From contig JAPLDT010000099.1 in the NCBI GenBank assembly GCA_026391315.1, positions 26,706-90,705 of the forward strand: 64,000 nt of DNA. Reading direction: 5' to 3'. Position 1 is the first letter of the stretch, and each line of letters starts with the position of its first letter. The stretch is from Bacteroidia bacterium. GTDB lineage: Bacteria > Bacteroidota > Bacteroidia > Bacteroidales > Prolixibacteraceae. This document shows, piece after piece, positions 50,876 to 59,482 of the stretch. The translations under genes were made by a program, and so were the position numbers. The notes under the pieces were generated by a model that was given only the letters and a program-made list of their open reading frames with translations, searched no databases and was not told the DNA's origin.

Positions 50876-51317
50876 CTACCCAATCTTTAATTTGTAATTT
50901 GTAATTGTTTTGATCAGCCCTTCACATGCATCTTCCAGTATATCAATCACTAATTCATAATCCTTGTTGTCACCATAGTACGGATCTGGAACCGAAGAAA
51001 CCTTAATTCTCGTACAAAATTCTGTCATTTTCCGGATTTTTGCCTTGGCTTTTGCATCAGGAGCCATCCTGGTAAGGTCGGCAATGTTTTGATCATCCAT
51101 CCCAATAAGGAGATCGAACTCCTCAAAATCGCGCTTCGGCCTGACAGGCCTTGAAATGGATGTGAGATCGTAACCTCTTCTCAAAGCAATCTTCTTCATT
51201 TTTGGATAGGCTCCCTCCCCTTCGTGGTAACCAATTTTCCAAAATCAGGTGGTTGAAAATCCCCTCAGCTGCAGGTGAGCGGCATATGTTGCCCAGACAA
51301 ACAAATAAGATCCTCAT
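50876..51317 (-). pseudogene. Low-molecular-weight protein tyrosine phosphatase, disrupted by internal deletion/frameshift
   Basis: N-terminal MRILFVCLGNICRSPAAEGIFNHLI in one frame, C-terminal IGYHEGEGAYPKMKKIALRRGYDLTSISRPV...SSVPDPYYGDNKDYELVIDILEDACEGL in another; expected central DSAGT-type segment is missing. Confidence 0.8.
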
Positions 51318-51390
51318 ACGTATTGTTAAAAAAACTGAACAAAGAAAAGAATAAAATATCTTTTGCAAGGCAATTTGTACCTTCACCGGA

Positions 51391-51546
51391 AAAAGCAATT
51401 AGCTATTGGCTTTTAGCTATTAGCTTTTTGATGACAGAAATTTCGATGTTAGTAAACACAAAAAAGCAGTATTTAATGACGCTATCTATCAAATTAGATA
51501 TAGGCCAAAGCTAAAAGCCAAAAGCCAATAGCCAACAGCCAATATT
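51391..51546. repeat. Inverted heptamer array (AAAAGCT/AATAGCT/AGCCAAN-type units)
   Basis: AGCAATTAGCTATTGGCTTTTAGCTATTAGCTTTTT at 51393-51429 opposed to AAAGCTAAAAGCCAAAAGCCAATAGCCAACAGCCAATA at 51507-51544; 7-bp period. Confidence 0.85.
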
Positions 51547-51573
51547 CTACTGCTTCAATAAAACATCTTTACC

Positions 51574-51942
51574 ATGAGCTTAATCGGAAATGTAATCTGG
51601 ATAATTTTTGGCGGATTTGTTGCCTTCCTGGGTTACCTGTGGGGTGGACTGATCCTCTGTTGCACCATTGTTGGCATTCCATGGGGTTTGCAAGCCATAA
51701 AAATCGGTATTGCCACACTTGCTCCCTTCGGCAAAACTGTGCGTCCCAACGGTGGCTCCATCCCGGGACTTTCCTGTTTGCTGAATCTGATCTGGCTGAT
51801 ATTTGCCGGATTGTGGATAGCAATAGCACATCTCGTATTTGGTGTTTTACTTTGCATAACAATCATTGGAATCCCGTTCGGAATTCAGCATTTCAAGCTG
51901 ATGCGGTTGAGTCTTGCACCGTTTGGATATGATTTGATGTAA
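51574..51942 (+). CDS. YccF domain-containing inner membrane protein
   Basis: Two copies of the GxxxGIPxGxQxxKxxxxxLAPFG motif (CTIVGIPWGLQAIKIGIATLAPFG and ITIIGIPFGIQHFKLMRLSLAPFG). Confidence 0.9.
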   Translation: MSLIGNVIWIIFGGFVAFLGYLWGGLILCCTIVGIPWGLQAIKIGIATLAPFGKTVRPNGGSIPGLSCLLNLIWLIFAGLWIAIAHLVFGVLLCITIIGIPFGIQHFKLMRLSLAPFGYDLM

Positions 51943-51959
51943 TTGATTGATATACAATT

Positions 51960-52215
51960 GAAATAGGTTGAAATAAATGGAAATAAAGTTGAAATGGATT
52001 GAAATAGATTGAAATAGATTGAAATAGATTGAAATAGATTGAAATAATTGGAAATAATTGGAAATTGATGGATTCGGAATTGAAATATATTGAAATAGAG
52101 GTTGGGAGATGATTGTGTATTGTGCCAAGTTCATGCATTTGAAGTCATTCTTACAATGTATTACAATTTATTTCTTTCTATTTCCATTTATATCTTTTAT
52201 TTCCACCTATTTCAT
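51960..52215. repeat. Decamer repeat array GAAATNNNNN (about 14 units) with a shorter opposed array
   Basis: GAAATAGATT at 52001, 52011, 52021, 52031, flanked by variant decamers from 51960 to 52101; reverse-complement units (CTATTTCC, TTATTTCC, CTATTTC) at about 52165-52213. Confidence 0.9.
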
Positions 52216-52232
52216 ACAAAGATAAATACCAT

Positions 52233-53474
52233 ATGAATTTAGATATAATCACCATTGGCGACGAAATTCTGATCGGTCAGATCGTTGATACCAATTCGGC
52301 CTGGATGGCGCAGAAACTGAACGATGAAGGGATCAATGTCCGGCAGATCATAAGCATATCAGATGATGCTGATCATATTACCGACACCTTTGTGCAAAGC
52401 GCAAAGCAGGTAAACCTGGTTCTTGTTACAGGGGGATTAGGCCCAACCAAAGACGATAAAACCAAAGAAACCATTTGTAATTTTTTTGATACCAGACTAA
52501 TTTCAAACCAGGCAGTCTTGCAAAACATTGAGGAGTTGCTCAACAAAAGGGGCATTGCGCTCAACCGTTTGAACCGCGACCAGGCCCTGGTACCTGAGGG
52601 CAGTCATGTATTTCAGAATAAGTTGGGTACAGCTCCCGGACTGCTGCTCAAAAAAAACGGGTGCTCCTTTATTTTCATGCCGGGAGTGCCTTACGAGATG
52701 AAATACCTGATGGAATTTGAAGTTTTACCCTATTTGCGGGACAATTTTCAAACGACAACCATCCTCCACCGGACTGTCCTGACACAAGGTCTTCCAGAAT
52801 CAATGCTTGCCGAAAAGATCACCAGTTGGGAAGATGCGCTTCCCGGATACATTAAACTGGCCTATTTGCCTAGTCCTCAAGGTGTAAGACTGCGCCTGTC
52901 TGCGAGAGGACTGGAACAGTCACTTATGGAAGCCGAGGTGGAATCACAAATCATCGGGCTGCAAAAACTGATTGCTCCCAATATTTATGGTTACGACGAC
53001 GAATCTCCGGCCGAAAGTATCGGAAAAATCCTGACCGAAAAAGGGTGGACAGTCTCAACTGCTGAAAGCTGCACCGGAGGCGCTATCGCAAGGCTGTTTA
53101 CCGAAAATCCGGGCAGTTCGAACTATTTCAAAGGTTCTGTAGTGGCCTATTCCAATGAGATTAAAAAAGACATTTTGGGAGTCAAAGAAGAGCTACTCAG
53201 GCACCATGGAGCCGTAAGCCGGGAAGTCGTTGAATCAATGGCCCTCAATGGATGCAGGGTGATGAAGACTGATTTTTCAATTGCCACATCAGGGATCGCG
53301 GGTCCTGGTGGAGGCACTGAAGAGAAGCCTGTGGGTACAGTCTGGATTGCCGTAGCGCACAAAGATCGGGTCGTTTCACAGCTTTTCAATTTTGGTAACG
53401 ACCGTGAGCGGAATATCGCCAGAACCGGCCAAAATTCGCTGTTTATGCTTAGAAAATTATTAATCACCTTGTAA
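52233..53474 (+). CDS. cinA: CinA family nicotinamide-nucleotide amidohydrolase/competence-damage protein
   Basis: MNLDIITIGDEILIGQIVDTNSAWMAQKL; VTGGLGPTKDDKTKE; GWTVSTAESCTGGAIARLFTENPGSSNYFKGSVVAYSNEIK. Confidence 0.96.
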   Translation: MNLDIITIGDEILIGQIVDTNSAWMAQKLNDEGINVRQIISISDDADHITDTFVQSAKQVNLVLVTGGLGPTKDDKTKETICNFFDTRLISNQAVLQNIEELLNKRGIALNRLNRDQALVPEGSHVFQNKLGTAPGLLLKKNGCSFIFMPGVPYEMKYLMEFEVLPYLRDNFQTTTILHRTVLTQGLPESMLAEKITSWEDALPGYIKLAYLPSPQGVRLRLSARGLEQSLMEAEVESQIIGLQKLIAPNIYGYDDESPAESIGKILTEKGWTVSTAESCTGGAIARLFTENPGSSNYFKGSVVAYSNEIKKDILGVKEELLRHHGAVSREVVESMALNGCRVMKTDFSIATSGIAGPGGGTEEKPVGTVWIAVAHKDRVVSQLFNFGNDRERNIARTGQNSLFMLRKLLITL

Positions 53475-53486
53475 ATTCAACTTTAC

Positions 53487-53578
53487 TTCGTGAACCTTTG
53501 TGCCTTCCTTTGTGACCTTCGTGGTAAAAAAAAATTCAACACGATGGACTCAAAGGGTTACACAAAGGACACCAGGTA
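53487..53578. repeat. Degenerate inverted array of CCTTTGTG/CACAAAGG units
   Basis: CGTGAACCTTTGTGCCTTCCTTTGTGACCTTCGTGGT opposed to GGACTCAAAGGGTTACACAAAGGACACCAGG. Confidence 0.65.
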
Positions 53579-53613
53579 AAATAGTTTCTGCAGTTTTTTA
53601 ACAAAAAAATATC

Positions 53614-56073
53614 ATGGGAAAGAAGAAAGCATTTTTGATATCTGGTGTAGTTTTGGCTGCTATTATTTTGGCCATCGTCTTAATTCCGATACTCTTCAAA
53701 GGCAAAATTGTCGCCAAAGTGAAAGAGATGGCCAACCAGTCGCTGTTGGCAAGGCTCGATTTCAAAGATGCCGATGTCTCCCTTTTCAGGAGTTTTCCAC
53801 AATTGGATGTTCGTCTAAACTATCTGACCATCAACGGAATTAATGAATTCGAAGGCAAACAACTGATGCAGATAGAGACCCTGTCAACCTCTATGGCGCT
53901 CTCATCCCTATGGAAAAGCGATGGCATTACCGTTTCGGAAATTATCCTGACTAACCCTCAGTTCAATTTGCTGGTCTCCCCTACCGGGAAAGCCAATTGG
54001 GATATCACAAAGCCATCTTCGGCAGGTACTACTTCCGGAACGAAGAATCCGATGAAAATCGAATTAACCAAAGTTCAATTAATCAATACACTGCTCACCT
54101 ACCGGGATGAGCAAGCCAAAATGTTGACCGGCTTTAAAAAAGGAAATTTCGAATTATCTGGCTTTTTGAAGGGCAGCGATACCAAACTTAGGTTTAAAGG
54201 AGAGACCGACAGTATCGCATTCGAATATGGCGGTAAAAAATTGGTCAGCGGAATGAAAGTGAGTGGTGAAGGAGCGCTCCAGGCCAATTTCGATCAGATG
54301 AGCTTTCGCTTTCTCGATAACAAATTCAATATCAATAAGCTTCCTGTGCAATTGCAGGGTACTTTTGTGATGGGCGACAAAGAGGATCAATACAACCTCG
54401 TCTTTCAGTCAACCGGTTCCTCCCTGGATGAATTGATTGGATTTCTTCCGCAAACACAGCAAATAAAGCTAAAAGGATATGAAAAAGGGGGGAGCCTCTC
54501 CTTCACCGGGGTAATAAAAGGCGCCTATTCAGAGACAACATTTCCGGCCCTGTCGGCCGACCTGAAACTGACGGATGGCAGGTTGAAATATCCTTCAAAG
54601 CCCAATGAAATAAGTAAAATACAAATGGTAGCCAGTCTCAGTAAACCACAGGGAGTTCTCGATTCAATGAAAATTTCCATCAGTAAAATGGAGGCGTTTG
54701 TAGCCGGACATCCCATCATCGCGAATCTGTCGGTGAAATCGCCGGTCAGCAATCCATTCCTGACGGGCGATGTGATAGGAGAGATAGATTTTGCTTCGTT
54801 GCGGCAGACCATTCCAATCGACTCGATGGAAATTGGGGGAAGTGCACATGCCAACATCCATTTCAACGGCCCCTGGTCGGCCATCGACAAAGGTGAATAT
54901 GACAATTTTCAAACCAAAGGAGCGGTTACACTCAACGATTTCTTCTACAGATCTCCAGCTTTCCCTGAGAGAGTTGGAATTCAGTCCGGAACATTCGCTT
55001 TCAATTCAAAAGAGGTCTCCATTACCTCCATGAAAGGTAAATTTGGCCAAAGCGATTTCACAGTAGATGGTTCTATTGCCAATTATTGGGCCTATCTTTT
55101 GAAAGATGGCACCATTTTGGGCAACATCAAGCTAAAATCTGATCTGCTTGATGTGACCCAGCTGATGAATGGAGGTACCCAAAGTAAAGATACTACCCAT
55201 CTCGGCGACCCATATGTCATCCCTGCCCGGATTGAACTGACAGTCCAGGTAGCCGTTGACCGCATGCTTTACAGCAGAATGGAGATCAGGGGAACAACCG
55301 GAAAGCTGATGGTCAAGGATCAAATGCTGAATTTAGACCAACTCTCCATGAACCTGTTAAAAGGCAAAATGGTCTTGTCGGGGATTTACGCGGCCAAAGA
55401 AAAGAGTCCGGCTGACTTCAATTTCAAAATAGATATAAAAGATTTTGATTTGCCAACTGCCTATCAGTCAATGGGTATTGTCAGGCATATTTTACCAATA
55501 GCAGGAAACAGCAAAGGTACTTTCCTATCTGGATTGTCGCTGAGCGGAAAATTGGGAAAGGATTATGCGCCTTACTTCGAAACACTTAATGGAGGTGGAC
55601 AGATTGCTTTAAAAAATCTGGAACTGGTTGGCAACAACATGTTTGCCGATATTAGCAAATACTTCAGAAAAGACCTCTTTACCAATGTGAAGGTCAACGA
55701 TTTTGCCAGTAACATCGTACTGACCAACGGAGCCTTATCCATTTCACCCTTTACTACCAAGGTCGCCAATCAGGAGGTGACTGTCTCAGGGAGCCAAACG
55801 CTTGCGCTGGAGCTGAATTACCAATTCAATTTCAAAGTCAACAAAAACGATCTGGCCGCTGACGTGACCAACCTCATTGGCCTGGTGCCCGGAACAGAAA
55901 ATATTGACAAGTACCCGATCAAAATCAACGTAGTAGGCAACCTCAGGAAACCGGATGTCAAGGTCGACCTCTCAGAGGCAAAAGACCTGGTAGCCAAAGA
56001 GTTTTCAAAGAAGGCAAAGTCTACTTTACAGGATGCTGTGAAGAAATTTGGATTGGAGGGGTTGTTTAAATAA
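53614..56073 (+). CDS. AsmA family protein
   Basis: N-terminal TM then LLARLDFKDADVSLFRSFPQLDVRLNYLTINGINEFEGKQLMQIETLSTSMALSSLW; C-terminal AsmA-like region DKYPIKINVVGNLRKPDVKVDL. Confidence 0.88.
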   Translation: MGKKKAFLISGVVLAAIILAIVLIPILFKGKIVAKVKEMANQSLLARLDFKDADVSLFRSFPQLDVRLNYLTINGINEFEGKQLMQIETLSTSMALSSLWKSDGITVSEIILTNPQFNLLVSPTGKANWDITKPSSAGTTSGTKNPMKIELTKVQLINTLLTYRDEQAKMLTGFKKGNFELSGFLKGSDTKLRFKGETDSIAFEYGGKKLVSGMKVSGEGALQANFDQMSFRFLDNKFNINKLPVQLQGTFVMGDKEDQYNLVFQSTGSSLDELIGFLPQTQQIKLKGYEKGGSLSFTGVIKGAYSETTFPALSADLKLTDGRLKYPSKPNEISKIQMVASLSKPQGVLDSMKISISKMEAFVAGHPIIANLSVKSPVSNPFLTGDVIGEIDFASLRQTIPIDSMEIGGSAHANIHFNGPWSAIDKGEYDNFQTKGAVTLNDFFYRSPAFPERVGIQSGTFAFNSKEVSITSMKGKFGQSDFTVDGSIANYWAYLLKDGTILGNIKLKSDLLDVTQLMNGGTQSKDTTHLGDPYVIPARIELTVQVAVDRMLYSRMEIRGTTGKLMVKDQMLNLDQLSMNLLKGKMVLSGIYAAKEKSPADFNFKIDIKDFDLPTAYQSMGIVRHILPIAGNSKGTFLSGLSLSGKLGKDYAPYFETLNGGGQIALKNLELVGNNMFADISKYFRKDLFTNVKVNDFASNIVLTNGALSISPFTTKVANQEVTVSGSQTLALELNYQFNFKVNKNDLAADVTNLIGLVPGTENIDKYPIKINVVGNLRKPDVKVDLSEAKDLVAKEFSKKAKSTLQDAVKKFGLEGLFK

Positions 56074-56233
56074 TTATGCAAATTTAAAGTTGGATTTTAA
56101 ATTTGCATAAAAAATGATGCTTTCAAATTGGATTTTATGCATCCCTAAAGCACGATCCCCAGCCCTTCGTGTTGCTCCATCCGCCTGTTATTCTAATTAT
56201 TTTTTTTGATTCACTACCTAAAACTGTAAATTG

Positions 56234-56308
56234 TATCACAAAAGATACCATTTACTTGCTTTTCGATGAAATATATCCTAATTTTATCAAATAATATCAT
56301 TTATGATA
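56234..56308. promoter_or_regulatory. Two TATC-N6-GATA operator candidates upstream of the HipB-like gene
   Basis: TATCACAAAAGATA at 56234-56247 and TATCATTTATGATA at 56295-56308, 61 bp apart start to start. Confidence 0.65.
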
Positions 56309-56327
56309 CAAGTTAATCTTGTAAATT

Positions 56328-56540
56328 ATGACAAACGAAGAGCTAATTCAAACAATAAAAGCCAGAAAAAATATCCTGTCAGTAAACCAGGAGTACTTGG
56401 CTGAGCTTTCCGGGGTTGGAATTGCAACCTTAAAACGGTTCGAAAGTGGCAAAGGGAATGTCACTTTAAAAAATCTGCAGAAAATTACAGATGTATTGGG
56501 CCTTGAAGTGAAACTCGAACTTAAAAAAACCGGTAAATGA
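56328..56540 (+). CDS. HipB-like XRE-family antitoxin/repressor
   Basis: HTH region LSVNQEYLAELSGVGIATLKRFESGKGNVTLKNLQKITDVLGLEVKLELK. Confidence 0.88.
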   Translation: MTNEELIQTIKARKNILSVNQEYLAELSGVGIATLKRFESGKGNVTLKNLQKITDVLGLEVKLELKKTGK

Positions 56541-56860
56541 GAAGCGCTGAAGTTTATAGGAACGGTATTTTAGCTGGCACATTAACCAAAATCAACAGTC
56601 GTTCCTACAAGTTCACCTACGGTTCCGGGTATTTCTCCGATTATTCAAAACCGCCAATTAGCCTGACACTGCCAAAAAATCAATTGGTGCACACTTCTGA
56701 ATATTTATTCCCCTGCTTCTACAATATGCTATCGGAAGGAACCAACAGGGAAATTCAAATGAGATTATTGAAAATTGACAAGAACGATTTCTTTGGCCTC
56801 CTGTTGGCCACTGCCCGATACGATACCATCGGCGCAATAACAATTAAGCCGATTAAATAG
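56537..56860 (+). CDS. HipS-like protein (stand-alone HipA N-terminal subdomain)
   Basis: AEVYRNGILAGTLTKINSRSYKFTYGSGYFSDYSKPPISLTLP...LFPCFYNMLSEGTNREIQMRLLKIDKNDFFGLLLATARYDTIGAITI; ATGA overlap with HipB. Confidence 0.85.
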   Translation: MRSAEVYRNGILAGTLTKINSRSYKFTYGSGYFSDYSKPPISLTLPKNQLVHTSEYLFPCFYNMLSEGTNREIQMRLLKIDKNDFFGLLLATARYDTIGAITIKPIK

Positions 56861-56869
56861 AAAGGACCG

Positions 56870-57880
56870 ATGATGGAAATAAAATATTGTCCCGGATTGC
56901 TCCTGGAGGGACATTCCGGATATAGCCCACTATTTTTGCATAGGATGTTTTCCGGGCGGAAGGTCAGCCACGTCTTGCCCTACAACGCCCCTGAAATGGA
57001 TGAAGAAGACCAAAAGAAGTTCATGCAAAACAGGAAAAGAATTTCAATTTCGGGTATGCAGGAGAAATATTCCGTACTGCTTGAAAAAAACAGCCTTCGA
57101 TTGACCGTTGAAGGGGAACAGGGTTCCTATATTCTCAAACCAAAGCCTCATGGTCTACAAAAAATCGCTATGGCCCCGGCAAATGAGCATGTAACCATGC
57201 AAATAGCCAGTCAGATATATAATATTCCGACTGCTGTAAATGGATTGGTGTTTTTCAGCAATGACGAACCTGCCTATCTGACCAAACGATTTGACATAGA
57301 TATCCATGGGACAAAACTTGGGAAAGAAGACTTTGCAACACTAGCCGAAAAAACAGAAGAAAATGCAGGTGTAAATTTCAGGTATGAATATTCTTACGAA
57401 GGTATTGCCGAATTAATAAAAAGATACGTCGGGGCATGGCAAATTGAAATGGAGAAATTTTACCGTCTGGTAATTTTTAACTTTCTGTTTTCCAATGGGG
57501 ATGCCCATTTGAAGAATTTCTCCTTGCTGGAAACCGCGAATGGCGACTATGTTTTAAGCCCGGCTTATGACCTGATGGATACCCGGATCCACGTTGACGA
57601 AGAAGGCTTTTTCGCTTTGAGTGACGAACTCTTTAAGGATGGGTACTGGTCGGATTGCAGAATTAAAAATTCGCTGCATCATCCATGCAAGGAGGATTTT
57701 ACTGAATTCGGGAAGAAAATCGGAATAGAAGAAAAAAGGGTCGGTAAACTGCTTGTTCCTTTTCTGAAAGAACAAACCGGGGTTGGAAATTTAGTGAAGA
57801 AATCGTTTCTTGATCAGGAAACCCGGGAACTGTACCTGAATCATTACCATGAACGGTTAGGGATGTTGAATTTAGGTTGA
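56870..57880 (+). CDS. HipT/HipA-like serine/threonine kinase toxin
   Basis: KRISISGMQEKYSVLL glycine-rich loop, YLTKRFDID, LVIFNFLFSNGDAHLKNFSLL catalytic region, LSPAYDLMDTR metal-binding motif. Confidence 0.9.
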   Translation: MMEIKYCPGLLLEGHSGYSPLFLHRMFSGRKVSHVLPYNAPEMDEEDQKKFMQNRKRISISGMQEKYSVLLEKNSLRLTVEGEQGSYILKPKPHGLQKIAMAPANEHVTMQIASQIYNIPTAVNGLVFFSNDEPAYLTKRFDIDIHGTKLGKEDFATLAEKTEENAGVNFRYEYSYEGIAELIKRYVGAWQIEMEKFYRLVIFNFLFSNGDAHLKNFSLLETANGDYVLSPAYDLMDTRIHVDEEGFFALSDELFKDGYWSDCRIKNSLHHPCKEDFTEFGKKIGIEEKRVGKLLVPFLKEQTGVGNLVKKSFLDQETRELYLNHYHERLGMLNLG

Positions 57881-58020
57881 TTACCGAACATGCTCAAATC
57901 TTCGGGTTTGAAAACCTTACTTTTCGGCTCAACCTTAGTAGAAAGGTTAACAGACAGAATATTAACCTTATTACCTTATAAAAGTGTTGTTAAAATACAT
58001 TTATATCAAGATAAAAGTGT

Positions 58021-58284
58021 AATGAAATCTTTACCGAGTTTAAAGGGGAAAACGAATTGGAATTCAGGCTAACAACTGAGACACTGTTGATTACCTACAG
58101 CGATATTTTCACCAAAGCAGCCCTTTCCCGAATCACCGGGATCAACCAGTGCCAACTCTGACACTATGCCTCAGGGATGCGCAAACCACGGCCTGCACAG
58201 CGCAAAAGAATTGAAGAGGGGTTGCATAAATTGGGAGCAGAGTTGCTGAGAATTGGGATAAAAGGGAATTTGTATGGACATTGA
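58021..58284 (+). pseudogene. Decayed HTH/antitoxin-like gene with in-frame TGA
   Basis: Frame reads NEIFTEFKGENELEFRLTTETLLITYSDIFTKAALSRITGINQCQL*HYASGMRKPRPAQRKRIEEGLHKLGAELLRIGIKGNLYGH*, with TGA at 58159-58161 and no start upstream in frame. Confidence 0.6.
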
Positions 58285-58435
58285 TTGCAAATAAGCGCCT
58301 CCGGGGGAGCCTGTTTACAGCTCTCCTTTCTTTTTAAATATGTTAATAACTTTTATGTTAATTCGTTACAGTAGTCACAAATTTTATATAATTTTGGTTT
58401 AGTACTTGAATGTTAAATAATTAAATCAAAATGAT

Positions 58436-59158
58436 ATGTTCAAGATTTTAAAAAATTCAATTAATTTGTTTGGTAAGAAATACAAAGAAGGGGGTTTATT
58501 CCAGTTTTTAGTGAATTTGTTTTCACCTCTTTATTTAGCGATAATAATAGTAGTACTGAACTTTTTTTTTGATGTTTTCTTAAATTTAAGTGTTAACTTT
58601 AAAAATACCTATTACACATTTGTATCGGCAAATGTCAATTTTACTGAACATGTTATAGCAATATTAATTATTGCTTTTGCTGCAATTGGTTGCTATTTTG
58701 TTTACAGTTATATTAACGAGGCTTATATAAATGTGAGAAAAATGCTTTTAGAAAGTCTTGAAAAAATCTCTACTGCCCGAAATGAATTTCATAATAAAAA
58801 GCAAGAACCCCAACCTAATATAGACTTGTCTGATGAGGAATTTTTACTAGAGTTAGGAAGGGTTGAAACTAATGTGCAAAAAAAGCTTTCAAAGTGGAAT
58901 AACAAAAGGTACTTGTTTAATGGGGTGTATGCTCTTGCTATTGTTTTACCAGTATATTTATTACTTATAGTACTCATTTCAAATTCAATAAGTAATAAGA
59001 ATCTAATCTTCAAACTTCAAACCACAATTTTATTACCGTACATCGGACAGGATGAAGTAAACAAGCTAAACTCTTCTTGGGCTTTAATGAGGAATGAAAC
59101 CGATTACATTAAAATTAATACTCAGATTGAAGAGGCTAAAAAGAAGTATTTACCCTGA
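58436..59158 (+). CDS. Membrane protein of unknown function
   Basis: 240 aa with three or so hydrophobic segments (PLYLAIIIVVLNFFFDVFL, VIAILIIAFAAIGCYFVYSYI, GVYALAIVLPVYLLLIVLIS); AT-rich relative to neighbours. Confidence 0.7.
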   Translation: MFKILKNSINLFGKKYKEGGLFQFLVNLFSPLYLAIIIVVLNFFFDVFLNLSVNFKNTYYTFVSANVNFTEHVIAILIIAFAAIGCYFVYSYINEAYINVRKMLLESLEKISTARNEFHNKKQEPQPNIDLSDEEFLLELGRVETNVQKKLSKWNNKRYLFNGVYALAIVLPVYLLLIVLISNSISNKNLIFKLQTTILLPYIGQDEVNKLNSSWALMRNETDYIKINTQIEEAKKKYLP

Positions 59159-59215
59159 ATATAGCCCGCCCTCTAGCCTACCGGCTTGTTATAATTCATT
59201 TGCACTGACGCATTG

Positions 59216-59250
59216 TTTGCACTTTTCAATATAAAATTTTCGTACCTTGC
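59216..59250 (+). promoter_or_regulatory. Bacteroidetes-type promoter candidate (TTTG ... TACCTTGC) for the MazEF-like operon
   Basis: TTTG at 59216-59219 and TACCTTGC at 59243-59250 with 23-nt gap, near the -33 TTTG / -7 TAnnTTTG consensus. Confidence 0.4.
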
Positions 59251-59269
59251 AAATTGAAAATGAAGCAAA

Positions 59270-59482
59270 ATGAGAACCACTGAATTGATAAAAGAAATTG
59301 AAAAACTACCTGTTCAGAAGCGAATTTTCGTCATTGAAAGGACGCTTCAATCAATTAGAAGAAATGAAGAAAATTCTCAAATGAAAAAGGCCGCGGAACT
59401 GTTATATCATGATTATACCAATGATTCTGAATTGACAGTTTTTTCTGATCTTGATTATGCCGAATTTTATGAAACAAGGTGA
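59270..59482 (+). CDS. Putative antitoxin partner of MazF-like toxin
   Basis: 70-aa charged helical protein MRTTELIKEIEKLPVQKRIFVIERTLQSIRR directly upstream of and overlapping a MazF-like gene. Confidence 0.7.
   Translation: MRTTELIKEIEKLPVQKRIFVIERTLQSIRRNEENSQMKKAAELLYHDYTNDSELTVFSDLDYAEFYETR

Noticed and set aside
51847-52138. Minus-strand ORFs of 95 and 81 aa rich in ISIYFNLFQS repeats
   Set aside because: They are translations of the GAAATNNNNN decamer array, in more than one frame; low-complexity artefacts.
57931-57969. Overlapping AACCTT/AAGGTT hairpins after the HipT-like gene
   Set aside because: Short AT-rich arms that can pair in alternative ways; possibly a weak terminator, but not distinguishable from chance.
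57890-58072. 60-aa plus-strand ORF after the HipT-like gene
   Set aside because: No recognisable domain, and it runs in a different frame from the HTH remnant it overlaps; treated as non-coding or decayed sequence.
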